A program made the translations under genes and the position numbers. The notes under the pieces were generated by a model, which had not been told where the DNA came from, made no database searches, and worked only from the letters and a program-made list of their open reading frames with translations. DNA of 30,838 nt from Candidatus Cloacimonas sp. (GTDB lineage: Bacteria > Cloacimonadota > Cloacimonadia > Cloacimonadales > Cloacimonadaceae). Every line of letters starts with the position of its first letter. Position 1 is the first letter of the stretch. The stretch covers positions 8,651 through 39,488 of the forward strand of contig DAONFA010000007.1 of assembly GCA_035403355.1 (NCBI GenBank), read 5' to 3'. Shown one piece after another: positions 24,061-30,838 of the stretch.

Positions 24061-25509
24061 ATGCCCAAACTGATTACTAAAATTGACCCGATAATAGCCA
24101 AAAAAAATGCAAGGCGCTGCAAGGATAGAGGAATAATTCTTCCTACGCTCCGTCAGCAAATGTTTCCGGATACAATTCCGGAAGAGATAAAGGAAAAGCT
24201 AAAGCCAATCGGGCTTTGGGATATCAATCCCCTTAATTTATTTCGCATCACCTGGAAAAATGATGTAAAAACCGGGCTTTTCGGCAAACCCAATTACCTG
24301 GAAATACCTTCCGAGCTTTCTGGAGTAAAAGCCAGAATTATTGGTTTAGTCGGTAAATATTTTCCTACAGGAGCTCATAAAGTTGGAGCAGCTTATGGCT
24401 GTCTGATTCCGCGTTTGGTTTCCGGCACCTTTGATCCTGAAATTCATAAAGCCGTGTGGCCCTCAACGGGAAATTATTGTAGAGGTGGTGCTTTTGACTG
24501 TGCCCTTTTAGCATGTCCGGCAGTGGCTATTTTACCTGAAGAAATGAGCAAAGAACGATTTGACTGGTTGCGGGATATTGGAGCCGAAGTTTTTGCTACT
24601 CCAGGTTGTGAATCCAATGTGAAAGAAATATACGATAAATGTGCAGAACTGCGTTCCGATCCAAGTTATGTGATTTTGAACCAGTTTGATGAATTTGGCA
24701 ATTCTTTCTGGCATTATCATCTTACCGGTAATGCTATTTATGAGGTGTTTGAACAAGTGAAAAAACCCGGCAATTGTTTAAGCGGGTATGTTAGTGCCAC
24801 AGGAAGTGCAGGAACCATAGCTGCCGGGGACTTTTTGAAAAAACACTATCCGCTGCTGAAAATAAATGCTTCTGAAGCTTGGGAATGTCCTACTTTGTTA
24901 ATGAACGGTTTTGGTGGTCATCGGATTGAGGGTATTGGCGATAAACATATTCCCTGGGTTCATAATGTGCGTAATACAGATATTGTAAGCGCAATCAGAG
25001 ATGAAGATTGTATGAGGTTATTGCGCTTATTCAATGAAGCTGAGGGGATTAACTATTTAAAGAAAGAGGGAATTGTTCCCCAAGTAGCAGATAAGCTATC
25101 GCTTTTGGGTATTTCCTCTATCTGTAATCTACTGGCTGCCATTAAGATGGCAAAATATTTTGAATACACTGAAGACGATGTTATCATTACTATTTTTACG
25201 GACAGCGCTGAAATGTATCAATCCCGTTTACAGGAACAAAAAGCATTAAAAGGCAATTACACAGAAATGCAGGCAGCTATAGATAGAGAATCAGTTCTTA
25301 ATGCACAAAGTTACGATAATTTACTGGAATTAAGCTATCGGGATAAAAAAAGAATTCATAATTTGAAATACTATACTTGGGTAGAACAGCAAGGCAAAAC
25401 ATATCAGGAAATTATGCAACAATGGGAACCTGAATATTGGCGAGAGACCTTTGAAACCAATTTGGATGAATTGGATAAGGCAATTGAGGAATTTAACAGC
25501 TTAGCATAA
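24061..25509 (+). CDS. Fold-type II PLP-dependent enzyme (tryptophan synthase beta/cysteine synthase superfamily), substrate unknown
   Basis: Predicted cytoplasmic PLP enzyme catalysing a beta- or alpha,beta-elimination/replacement on an amino acid; the actual substrate is not known. The Schiff-base lysine is probably K107 in FPTGAHKVGAA. A phosphate/carboxylate loop STGNYCRGGAF lies at 135-145, and a Gly-rich PLP phosphate loop SATGSAGT at 246-253. At 482 aa it is longer than cysteine synthase (about 310) because of N- and C-terminal extensions, so it is a separate branch of the superfamily. AAGGAG lies 7 nt upstream. A MobA-like transferase and a nitroreductase follow in the same direction (26-bp gap, then an overlap), suggesting one transcript. 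Confidence 0.85.
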   Translation: MPKLITKIDPIIAKKNARRCKDRGIILPTLRQQMFPDTIPEEIKEKLKPIGLWDINPLNLFRITWKNDVKTGLFGKPNYLEIPSELSGVKARIIGLVGKYFPTGAHKVGAAYGCLIPRLVSGTFDPEIHKAVWPSTGNYCRGGAFDCALLACPAVAILPEEMSKERFDWLRDIGAEVFATPGCESNVKEIYDKCAELRSDPSYVILNQFDEFGNSFWHYHLTGNAIYEVFEQVKKPGNCLSGYVSATGSAGTIAAGDFLKKHYPLLKINASEAWECPTLLMNGFGGHRIEGIGDKHIPWVHNVRNTDIVSAIRDEDCMRLLRLFNEAEGINYLKKEGIVPQVADKLSLLGISSICNLLAAIKMAKYFEYTEDDVIITIFTDSAEMYQSRLQEQKALKGNYTEMQAAIDRESVLNAQSYDNLLELSYRDKKRIHNLKYYTWVEQQGKTYQEIMQQWEPEYWRETFETNLDELDKAIEEFNSLA

Positions 25510-25535
25510 AGAGCTTAGAGAAAATAAGTTAGCTG

Positions 25536-26060
25536 ATGAAGGTTACGGCTATAATTCTGGCTTCCGGGAAGGGAAAGCGTTGCGGTTTACCTAAAGCGGA
25601 AATGCAAATTCAAGGTAAAAGCTTTTTAGTCCATTTGCAGGAAATTCTCTTAGAGGCAGGAATGGCAGATGTTTTTATTGCTCAATATCAAGATACATCC
25701 GATATGCTATCTACTTTGATAAGGGCAGTTAACGAGCTGAAAAAAAGTCAGGAGAATAGCGGCTACCTTGTGTTTCCAGTAGATTTTCCCTTTGTAAAAC
25801 CTCAAACGGTAGTTGCTCTTATGCAAGAACATCGGCAAAACCCCAATGCTGTTATTCGTCCGATTTATAAAAATAAAAGAGGACACCCGATTTTGATTCC
25901 TGCCTGCATAAATTTGGATAATGACGATAACCAACAGGGACTGAAATATATTATCCGGAATTCTGGATTGCCGCTTTATGATGTTCCGGTTGAAGATGAC
26001 GGTATCTTAAAAAATGTTAATACCCGAGAGGATTTAAGCTTATGGATGCCCAAGAATTGA
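25536..26060 (+). CDS. MobA/MocA-like nucleotidyltransferase
   Basis: Small (174 aa) NTP-transferase fold protein. The N-terminal nucleotide-binding loop reads IILASGKGKRCGLPKAEM, a variant of the LAAGxSxRMGxxK motif. The metal-binding region is FPVDFPFVKP, and the C-terminal NVNTREDL matches the usual N-NTPEDL ending. Family members transfer CMP or GMP to molybdopterin or activate sugar phosphates. No molybdenum-cofactor gene or molybdoenzyme is visible in the window, so the substrate is open. It overlaps the nitroreductase gene by 19 bp. Confidence 0.82.
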   Translation: MKVTAIILASGKGKRCGLPKAEMQIQGKSFLVHLQEILLEAGMADVFIAQYQDTSDMLSTLIRAVNELKKSQENSGYLVFPVDFPFVKPQTVVALMQEHRQNPNAVIRPIYKNKRGHPILIPACINLDNDDNQQGLKYIIRNSGLPLYDVPVEDDGILKNVNTREDLSLWMPKN

Positions 26061-26590
26061 TTTTTGACAGGCACAGTGTGCGGGATTTTTTGCCCGAACC
26101 CATTGCAATGGAGATTTTAAGTGATATACTGCAGGCGGGGAGATTAGCGCCTTCTACTCAAAATCGTCAGCCCTGGCGATATATAGTATTTACGGAAAAT
26201 GCCAAAATTCGGAAATTGGCTGTAAACTGCGGATTGATTGGACTTTCCAATTTCTTTATTCGTCAGGCACCGTGTTTAATTATTGCCTGTGCTGATCTTA
26301 AAGATAATATTAACATCAACGGACAGGATTATTATCTGGTAGATACTGCTATTTCCTTCCATCAGTTATTGTTATATGCACGCAGCTATGGTATTGAGAG
26401 TTGCTGGCTGGCTGCTTTTTCTGAAAAAAAACTAAGGAACTATCTGCAACTTCCTACGCAATGGAAAATTGTAGCTATGGCTCCCTTGGGTTATCCCAAA
26501 GAAAAAAAGGGGTTCTATTCTAAAACGATTAGTGGACTTGCTAAAAGTAGCCAGAGAAAACCCCTGGAAGAAATAGTTCGTTTTATGTGA
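26042..26590 (+). CDS. Nitroreductase-family flavoprotein
   Basis: FMN-dependent NAD(P)H oxidoreductase of 182 aa, with the substrate unknown. The N-terminal RHSVRDF and the segment RLAPSTQNRQPWRYIVF form the FMN-binding signature. GIESCWLAAFSEKKLRNYLQLP and the C-terminal APLGYPKEKKG are typical of the family. It is a short member without extra domains or ferredoxin-like clusters. Start 26042 lies within the end of the preceding gene, with AGAGG about 10 nt upstream, so translation is probably coupled. Confidence 0.9.
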   Translation: MDAQELIFDRHSVRDFLPEPIAMEILSDILQAGRLAPSTQNRQPWRYIVFTENAKIRKLAVNCGLIGLSNFFIRQAPCLIIACADLKDNININGQDYYLVDTAISFHQLLLYARSYGIESCWLAAFSEKKLRNYLQLPTQWKIVAMAPLGYPKEKKGFYSKTISGLAKSSQRKPLEEIVRFM

Positions 26591-27043
26591 ATATTTTTCC
26601 GGTTAGCGAAGACCGATTCGGCAAATTGAATAAATGAACTGTGTTGCCTATAGTAAAGAGGAAATCACTACCCTTTTATTCCCTCCTCATTTTTTAGGGC
26701 AAAACAAAAACTTGACAAAATCGGGAATTATTAACTTCAAGATTATAAACGGTTTTTAGCATAATTGAAATAAGGGTAATTTGCCTAAGTACATATAGTT
26801 ATATAAGTTGATTAGTGCTTTTGCAGGAGTCACTAAAAAGGATATTTTTTACTTGCGCAGGAAAAACAAGATGGTTTTAAAAGGATATCTTATATGTGAC
26901 GGAACAGGACAGGATGTGTCTGTTACGAGATTGGCTTTGCTAAAGCTTGTAATTACGGCTTAGGGAGGTTATCCTGTAAGAGAATGAAATTGGCAGAGAA
27001 ATGAGAAAAGCAATAAAATTATAAATATAAAGGACAAAAAACT
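26591..27043. other. Intergenic region upstream of the phosphate acyltransferase operon
   Basis: About 450 bases without a gene. It probably holds the promoter and leader of the ptb-ptb-rpiB-glyA operon, but no convincing -35/-10 pair was found; TTGACA at 26712 lacks a properly spaced -10. A hairpin with one bulge, AACAGGACA/TGTCTGTT (26903-26924), lies in the middle. AAAGGA 9 nt before 27044 is the ribosome site of the first gene. No known riboswitch was recognised. Confidence 0.5.
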
Positions 27044-27946
27044 ATGCAAATTAGCAAACTTGACCAAATGTTCGATGTTTTAGCTACTATGCCCAAAAAG
27101 CGTTTAGTAGCTGCCTGGGGTGTTGATTCACATACCATCAGGGCAGCTTACACAGCAGTAGAGATGGGTCTTATTGATGCTACCATAGTGGGAGATGAAA
27201 AAAAGATACTTTCCGTTTGTGAAGAACATCATCTGGATTGTTCAAAATTGCACATTGTTCATTGTGCTAACGATGTTAAGTCCGCTGCCTTAGCTGTTGA
27301 AATGATAAATAAGGGAGAAGGCGATTTTTTGATGAAAGGGCTTCTTTCCACCGACCGCTATATGAAGGCAATTTTAAATAAGGAATGCGGATTGATGGAT
27401 GCCGGGGCGATTTTATCTCATGTAACGGTTACCGAATCTAAGCACTACCATAAGTTATTAATTGTTGGTGATGTAGCTATTATACCCCTGCCGGATTTAA
27501 ATCAGAAAATTGCCATCACCAATTACTTGATTAAGACCGCTCACATTTTAGGAATTGAAACCCCTAAAGTGGGTCTGCTTTCAGCCAGTGAACAGACCTT
27601 GCCCAAAATTACTTCTTCTGCTGAAGCTGCAATTATTGCAAAAATGGCACAGCGAGGTCAGATTAAAGGTGCTTTAATTGAAGGTCCTTTGGGGTTGGAT
27701 ATGATTCTGGATAGAGAAAGTGCTCTTATTAAAGGTGTAGATAGTCCCGTTTGCGGAGATGCGGATTGCATTCTTTTTCCTAATATTGAATCCGGTAACA
27801 CCTTTTATAAAACTATCATCAAATTGGCAAAAAGCGAATTGGGAGCTATAGTTATGGGAGCGCGGGTTCCCTGTGTTTTAACTTCCCGGGGTGATAGTGA
27901 ACGCAGTAAATTATACTCTATAGCTTTAGCGGCTATGCTGGCATAA
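27044..27946 (+). CDS. ptb: Phosphate butyryltransferase-like phosphate acyltransferase (first paralog)
   Basis: PTA/PTB-family enzyme exchanging CoA for phosphate on a short acyl group (for example butyryl-CoA to butyryl phosphate) in fermentation. The 300-aa length and the segments GEGDFLMKGLLSTDRYMKAIL, SHVTV, IADLN-like PDLNQKIAITNY, VGLLSASE and SGNTFYKTI follow the butyrate-type branch rather than acetate-type Pta. The acyl specificity cannot be read. A similar gene begins 1 bp after its stop codon. No butyrate kinase gene is adjacent. Confidence 0.88.
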   Translation: MQISKLDQMFDVLATMPKKRLVAAWGVDSHTIRAAYTAVEMGLIDATIVGDEKKILSVCEEHHLDCSKLHIVHCANDVKSAALAVEMINKGEGDFLMKGLLSTDRYMKAILNKECGLMDAGAILSHVTVTESKHYHKLLIVGDVAIIPLPDLNQKIAITNYLIKTAHILGIETPKVGLLSASEQTLPKITSSAEAAIIAKMAQRGQIKGALIEGPLGLDMILDRESALIKGVDSPVCGDADCILFPNIESGNTFYKTIIKLAKSELGAIVMGARVPCVLTSRGDSERSKLYSIALAAMLA

Positions 27947-27947
27947 A

Positions 27948-28856
27948 ATGATTACCAAACTTAAAGAACTTGCTGAAAAAGCTAAGAACAGCGGTAAAAA
28001 AACCCGCATTGCCGTTGCCGTTGCTGAAGATAATAACACTATAAATGCTATTTTGAACGCTGTTCAAGAAGGTTTCATTGTTCCATATCTTATTGGAAAT
28101 GCAATAAAAATAAGGGAACTAATTCCTTCGGATATAGCTCTTAACCGATTAGAAATAATAAATATAACCGAGCCGGCTAAAGCTGTTAAAGAAGCAGTTA
28201 GAATGGTGCGTAACAATGAAGCTGATGTTTTAATGAAAGGACTGGTAGGAACTGATACTTTCCTGAAAGCAGTTCTGGATAAAGAACAGGGGCTTTTACC
28301 CCCCAAAGCAGTGATGAGTTATACCTGCGCTTTGGAGATTCCCAAATACCGTAAACTGCTTTTTGTTAGTGATACGGCTGTGCTTATAAACCCCGATTTG
28401 GATCAGAAAATAGCGATGATTAATTACAGTGTTGCTATGGCAAGGCGTTTTGGTATTGAGAAACCGAAAGTGGCTTTAATATCCGCTACCGAAAAAGTGA
28501 TGCCTTCTATGCAAGAGACCCTGGATTATGCTCTTTTATGCAAAATGGCAGAGAGGGGTCAAATAAAGAATTGCCTTGTGGACGGTCCGATGGATATTTT
28601 TCTTGCCTGCGATCCCGAGTCCCTGGCTATCAAAGGAATTCAAAGTCCTTTAGCAGGTGATGCTGATATCCTTATTTTCCCCAATCTGGAAAGCGCTAAC
28701 AGTTTTTATAAAGGGCTAATGCTTTTTGGAGAGGGAGAATTAGCAGGGCTAATTTGTGGAACGACTAAACCAGTTATAGTTATGAGCCGTAGTGAAAGTG
28801 AAAAATCCAAATATTACTGCATTGCCCTATCTTGTTTAATGGCGGAGGAAAAATGA
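27948..28856 (+). CDS. Phosphate butyryltransferase-like phosphate acyltransferase (second paralog)
   Basis: Tandem paralog of the preceding gene (302 aa) with the same ordered segments: NEADVLMKGLVGTDTFLKAVL, MSYTCALEIP, NPDLDQKIAMINY, VALISATEKVMPSM, LVDGPMDI and ESANSFYKGL. Many positions differ from the first copy, especially the N-terminal third, so this is an old duplication and not a recent one. The two proteins may have different acyl preferences or form a mixed oligomer; either is inference. The gene starts right after the first stop codon without a clear Shine-Dalgarno, so coupling is likely. It overlaps rpiB by 4 bp. Confidence 0.87.
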   Translation: MITKLKELAEKAKNSGKKTRIAVAVAEDNNTINAILNAVQEGFIVPYLIGNAIKIRELIPSDIALNRLEIINITEPAKAVKEAVRMVRNNEADVLMKGLVGTDTFLKAVLDKEQGLLPPKAVMSYTCALEIPKYRKLLFVSDTAVLINPDLDQKIAMINYSVAMARRFGIEKPKVALISATEKVMPSMQETLDYALLCKMAERGQIKNCLVDGPMDIFLACDPESLAIKGIQSPLAGDADILIFPNLESANSFYKGLMLFGEGELAGLICGTTKPVIVMSRSESEKSKYYCIALSCLMAEEK

Positions 28857-29284
28857 AAATAGCTATTGCAGCAGACCATGCCGGCTATGAAATGAAAGAA
28901 GCAATAAAAAGTGCCTTTCCCGAATTAGAATTTGCGGATTTTGGCACAAACAGTAATGAAAGTATGGATTATCCCGATACGGGTTTTCCTGCAGCCAGAG
29001 CTGTTGCAGAAGGAAAATGTGATAAGGGTATCCTAATTTGCGGCAGCGGTATAGGAATGAGCATAACTGCCAATAAGGTTTCAGGTATTAGAGCTGCTTT
29101 ATGCGGAAATACAGATATAGCTCGACTTTCAAGAAAGCATAATGATGCTAATATTTTGGTTTTGGCAGGCAGATTTACAGCCATTCCTTATGCCATAGAA
29201 ATTACCAAAACCTGGCTAAATACTCCTTTTGAAGGCGGAAGACATATAAATAGAATTAATAAAATACATCAAGGAGAAAGGTAA
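28853..29284 (+). CDS. rpiB: Ribose-5-phosphate isomerase B
   Basis: Interconverts ribose 5-phosphate and ribulose 5-phosphate in the pentose phosphate pathway. The 143-aa protein starts MKIAIAADHAGYEMK (Asp8-His9). It has the catalytic Cys63 in LICGSGIGMSITANK and His96 in RKHNDANIL, with the LAGRFT segment near the end. ATG 28853 is chosen because GGAGG precedes it and it overlaps the previous stop as ATGA. An upstream in-frame start at 28832 would only add residues read from the ptb gene end. RpiB next to glyA is a common bacterial arrangement. Confidence 0.95.
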   Translation: MKIAIAADHAGYEMKEAIKSAFPELEFADFGTNSNESMDYPDTGFPAARAVAEGKCDKGILICGSGIGMSITANKVSGIRAALCGNTDIARLSRKHNDANILVLAGRFTAIPYAIEITKTWLNTPFEGGRHINRINKIHQGER

Positions 29285-30576
29285 TGAACCACATTCAAAA
29301 AACCGATCCCGAAATTTACGCTGCCATTATGAATGAACTGAAAAGAGAGCGTGAAAATCTGGAACTGATTGCCAGCGAGAATTTTACTTCCCTGGCGGTT
29401 TTGGAAACCCAGGGATGTGTGATGACCAATAAATATGCTGAAGGTTATCCCTACCGTTGGAGCAAAAAAACCGGTGCTATTAATTACAACCTTTATGGAA
29501 GATATTATGGCGGCTGTGAATTTATCAACGATGCCGAACGCTTAGCCATTGAGCGGGCAAAACAAATTTTTGGAGCTGACCATGCTAATGTTCAACCCCA
29601 TAGCGGTTCGCAGGCAAATATGGCTGCCTATTTTACCCTTGTTAAACCAGGGGACACAGTTATGGCTTTGGAACTTTCTCATGGGGGACATTTAACCCAT
29701 GGTCATCCTCTTTCTTTCAGCGGTCAGCTATATAATATTGTTCCTTACGCTGTTAATAAAGAAACCGAACAATTGGATTATGATGAACTGGAAGCATTGG
29801 CTTTGGAACATAAACCACAAATGATTTTAGCTGGTGCTTCTGCCTATCCCCGGAAACTGGATTTTGCCAGATTTCGTGAAATTGCTGATAAAGTTGGAGC
29901 TAAGCTTATGGTGGATATGGCTCATATTGCAGGACTTGTAGCCGTCGGTTTACATCAAAGCCCGGTTCCTTATGCTGATATTGTTACTTCCACAACTCAT
30001 AAGACATTGCGGGGACCGCGTGCCGGGCTTATTTTATGTAAAGAAGAATATGCCAAGGAAGTGGATAGCAAAGTTTTCCCTGGTGTGCAAGGCGGTCCTT
30101 TAATGCATATTATTGCTGCCAAAGCAGTTGCTTTTCAAGAAGCGCTACAACCGGAATTTAAAATCTATCAGCAAAAGGTTGTAGAAAATGCTGAGGCATT
30201 AGCCAACGCTTTAATTAAAAACGGTTTTAAACTTGTTTCCGGAGGAACGGATACTCATTTGATGTTAATTGATTTGGGACCTGAAATTAATGGCAGTCCC
30301 AGTGGCAAGAAAATGGAAGAAGCACTTGATAAAGCAGGAATTACTGCAAATAAAAATACCGTTCCTTTTGATACCAGAAGTCCTTTTGTCGCCTCTGGAA
30401 TTCGTTTAGGAACTCCTGCTGTAACAACTCGTGGAATGGGAAAAGCGGAAATGGAACAGATTGCCGATTTTATTAAACGAGTTTACGAGCATATTGATAA
30501 CGAAGAATACTTGCAAGAAATGAAGACAGAAGTTCATTCCTTAACGGATAAATTTCCCCTTTATCCTGAACTGTAA
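29284..30576 (+). CDS. glyA: Serine hydroxymethyltransferase with a loop insertion
   Basis: PLP enzyme interconverting serine and glycine with transfer of a one-carbon unit to tetrahydrofolate. Signature segments are ELIASENF, NVQPHSGSQANMAAY, HGGHLTHGHPLSFSG, DMAHIAGLVA and the PLP lysine K240 in TSTTHKTLRGPRAG. The protein is 430 aa. Relative to E. coli GlyA there are 15 extra residues (about 57-71, YRWSKKTGAINYNLY) between the catalytic YAEGYP (Tyr51, Glu53) and GRYYGG. The spacing from Glu53 to Lys240 is 187, against 172 in E. coli. AAGGAG precedes the start, which overlaps the rpiB stop as TAATG. Confidence 0.96.
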   Translation: MNHIQKTDPEIYAAIMNELKRERENLELIASENFTSLAVLETQGCVMTNKYAEGYPYRWSKKTGAINYNLYGRYYGGCEFINDAERLAIERAKQIFGADHANVQPHSGSQANMAAYFTLVKPGDTVMALELSHGGHLTHGHPLSFSGQLYNIVPYAVNKETEQLDYDELEALALEHKPQMILAGASAYPRKLDFARFREIADKVGAKLMVDMAHIAGLVAVGLHQSPVPYADIVTSTTHKTLRGPRAGLILCKEEYAKEVDSKVFPGVQGGPLMHIIAAKAVAFQEALQPEFKIYQQKVVENAEALANALIKNGFKLVSGGTDTHLMLIDLGPEINGSPSGKKMEEALDKAGITANKNTVPFDTRSPFVASGIRLGTPAVTTRGMGKAEMEQIADFIKRVYEHIDNEEYLQEMKTEVHSLTDKFPLYPEL

Positions 30577-30602
30577 TCGGAGGACGCTATCCTCCGATTA
30601 CA
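30572..30602. repeat. 13-bp perfect hairpin containing the glyA stop codon
   Basis: TGTAATCGGAGGA (30572-30584) and TCCTCCGATTACA (30590-30602) form a perfect stem with the loop cgcta. The glyA TAA is inside the left arm. No T tract follows, so it is not a standard intrinsic terminator. The core CGGAGGA...TCCTCCG followed by TACAC matches the tails of the 110-bp arrays, so it is counted as a member of that dispersed hairpin family. Confidence 0.85.
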
Positions 30603-30740
30603 CGATAGCTAAGGACTTTCTACGCTATGTTTCAATTAGATTTCGCGGATAGTGCAGATTTTATGGAATACAGGATTGTAAAAATTGACTCCGGAGAAAT
30701 TTATGCAAGCAACAAAAAAAAACGTTTTAACGGATTTCCC

Positions 30741-30838
30741 TTCACCCGTTCACTTGTTAACCTGTTAACCTGTTCACCCGTTAACCCGTTAACCCGTTAA
30801 CCCGTTAACCCGTTAACCCGTTAACCCGTTAACCCGTT
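30741..30838. repeat. (TTAACCCG)n microsatellite, 8-bp period, running out of the window
   Basis: Twelve complete octamers are seen. The first five are variants (TTCACCCG, TTCACTTG, TTAACCTG twice, TTCACCCG) and the last seven are perfect TTAACCCG. Each perfect junction contains the palindrome GTTAAC. The tract reaches the last base, so its true length is unknown. The 138 bases between the glyA hairpin and this tract hold no gene that I can recognise. Confidence 0.93.

Noticed and set aside
23477..24122. Two minus-strand frames (60 and 118 aa) in the gap upstream of the PLP enzyme
   Set aside because: They run through palindromic and degenerate repeats, and one overlaps the clear start of the PLP enzyme gene on the other strand. 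They show no protein-like features.
26712..26748. TTGACA with TTATAA upstream of the ptb operon as a promoter
   Set aside because: The spacing is 25 bp, too long for a sigma70 promoter.
30741..30838. (TTAACCCG)n as a telomere or a replication-origin iteron array
   Set aside because: There is no evidence of a chromosome end, and no replication gene or DnaA-box cluster is nearby. The same genome segment has other 8-bp microsatellites, so a simple repeat is the better reading.

Overview
The window is a compact, AT-rich bacterial chromosome segment. It most resembles a member of the candidate phylum Cloacimonadota (Candidatus Cloacimonas-like). This is an inference from three things: very large secreted proteins ending in a YPNPFNPETTIR-type FlgD-like/T9SS-like C-terminal module, a fermentative gene set (two phosphate acyltransferases, amino-acid enzymes), and many short, highly structured intergenic repeats. 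No rRNA, tRNA, CRISPR array, transposase or phage gene was recognised.

Layout. (1) 1-3004: a type II restriction-modification pair, a HinfI/CcrM-like adenine methyltransferase and a PD-(D/E)XK endonuclease, lies between two arrays of an exact 110-bp tandem repeat in the same orientation. (2) 3084-5597: an RlpA-like secreted protein, then pseudouridine-5'-phosphate glycosidase (psuG) overlapping an M55 D-aminopeptidase. (3) 5825-9908, minus strand: an overlapping operon maf > amidohydrolase > conserved unknown > gltX. (4) 10049-11134: serC with its own strong terminator. (5) 11235-15176: a tightly packed operon of ExbB/TolQ, ExbD/TolR, TonB-like protein, folP, diadenylate cyclase cdaA and coaE. 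(6) 15724-23315, minus strand: two adjacent giant C25 peptidases. One looks like the arginine-specific gingipain (Rgp) and the other like the lysine-specific gingipain (Kgp), with S1-pocket residues to match. (7) 24061-26590: a fold-type II PLP enzyme of unknown substrate, a MobA/MocA-like nucleotidyltransferase and a nitroreductase. (8) 27044-30576: two tandem phosphate butyryltransferase paralogs, rpiB and glyA.

How the genes work together. Extracellular gingipain-like proteolysis would feed amino-acid fermentation. The acyl-phosphate transferases could recover energy from acyl-CoA, and SerC, GlyA and FolP serve serine, glycine and one-carbon metabolism. ExbB/ExbD/TonB-like proteins energise the outer membrane. 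The cyclase makes c-di-AMP.

The most notable observations are these: the side-by-side Rgp-like/Kgp-like pair, whose predicted propeptide junctions carry Lys and Arg respectively, so cross-activation is possible; intergenic elements built of 11-bp phased units converging on a palindrome (three loci); three unrelated microsatellites that all have an 8-bp period; a dispersed CGG(A/C)GGA...TCC(T/G)CCG hairpin family; the RM cassette bracketed by 110-bp repeats; a 15-residue insertion at the catalytic loop of GlyA; and RHL instead of RHR in the diadenylate cyclase motif.
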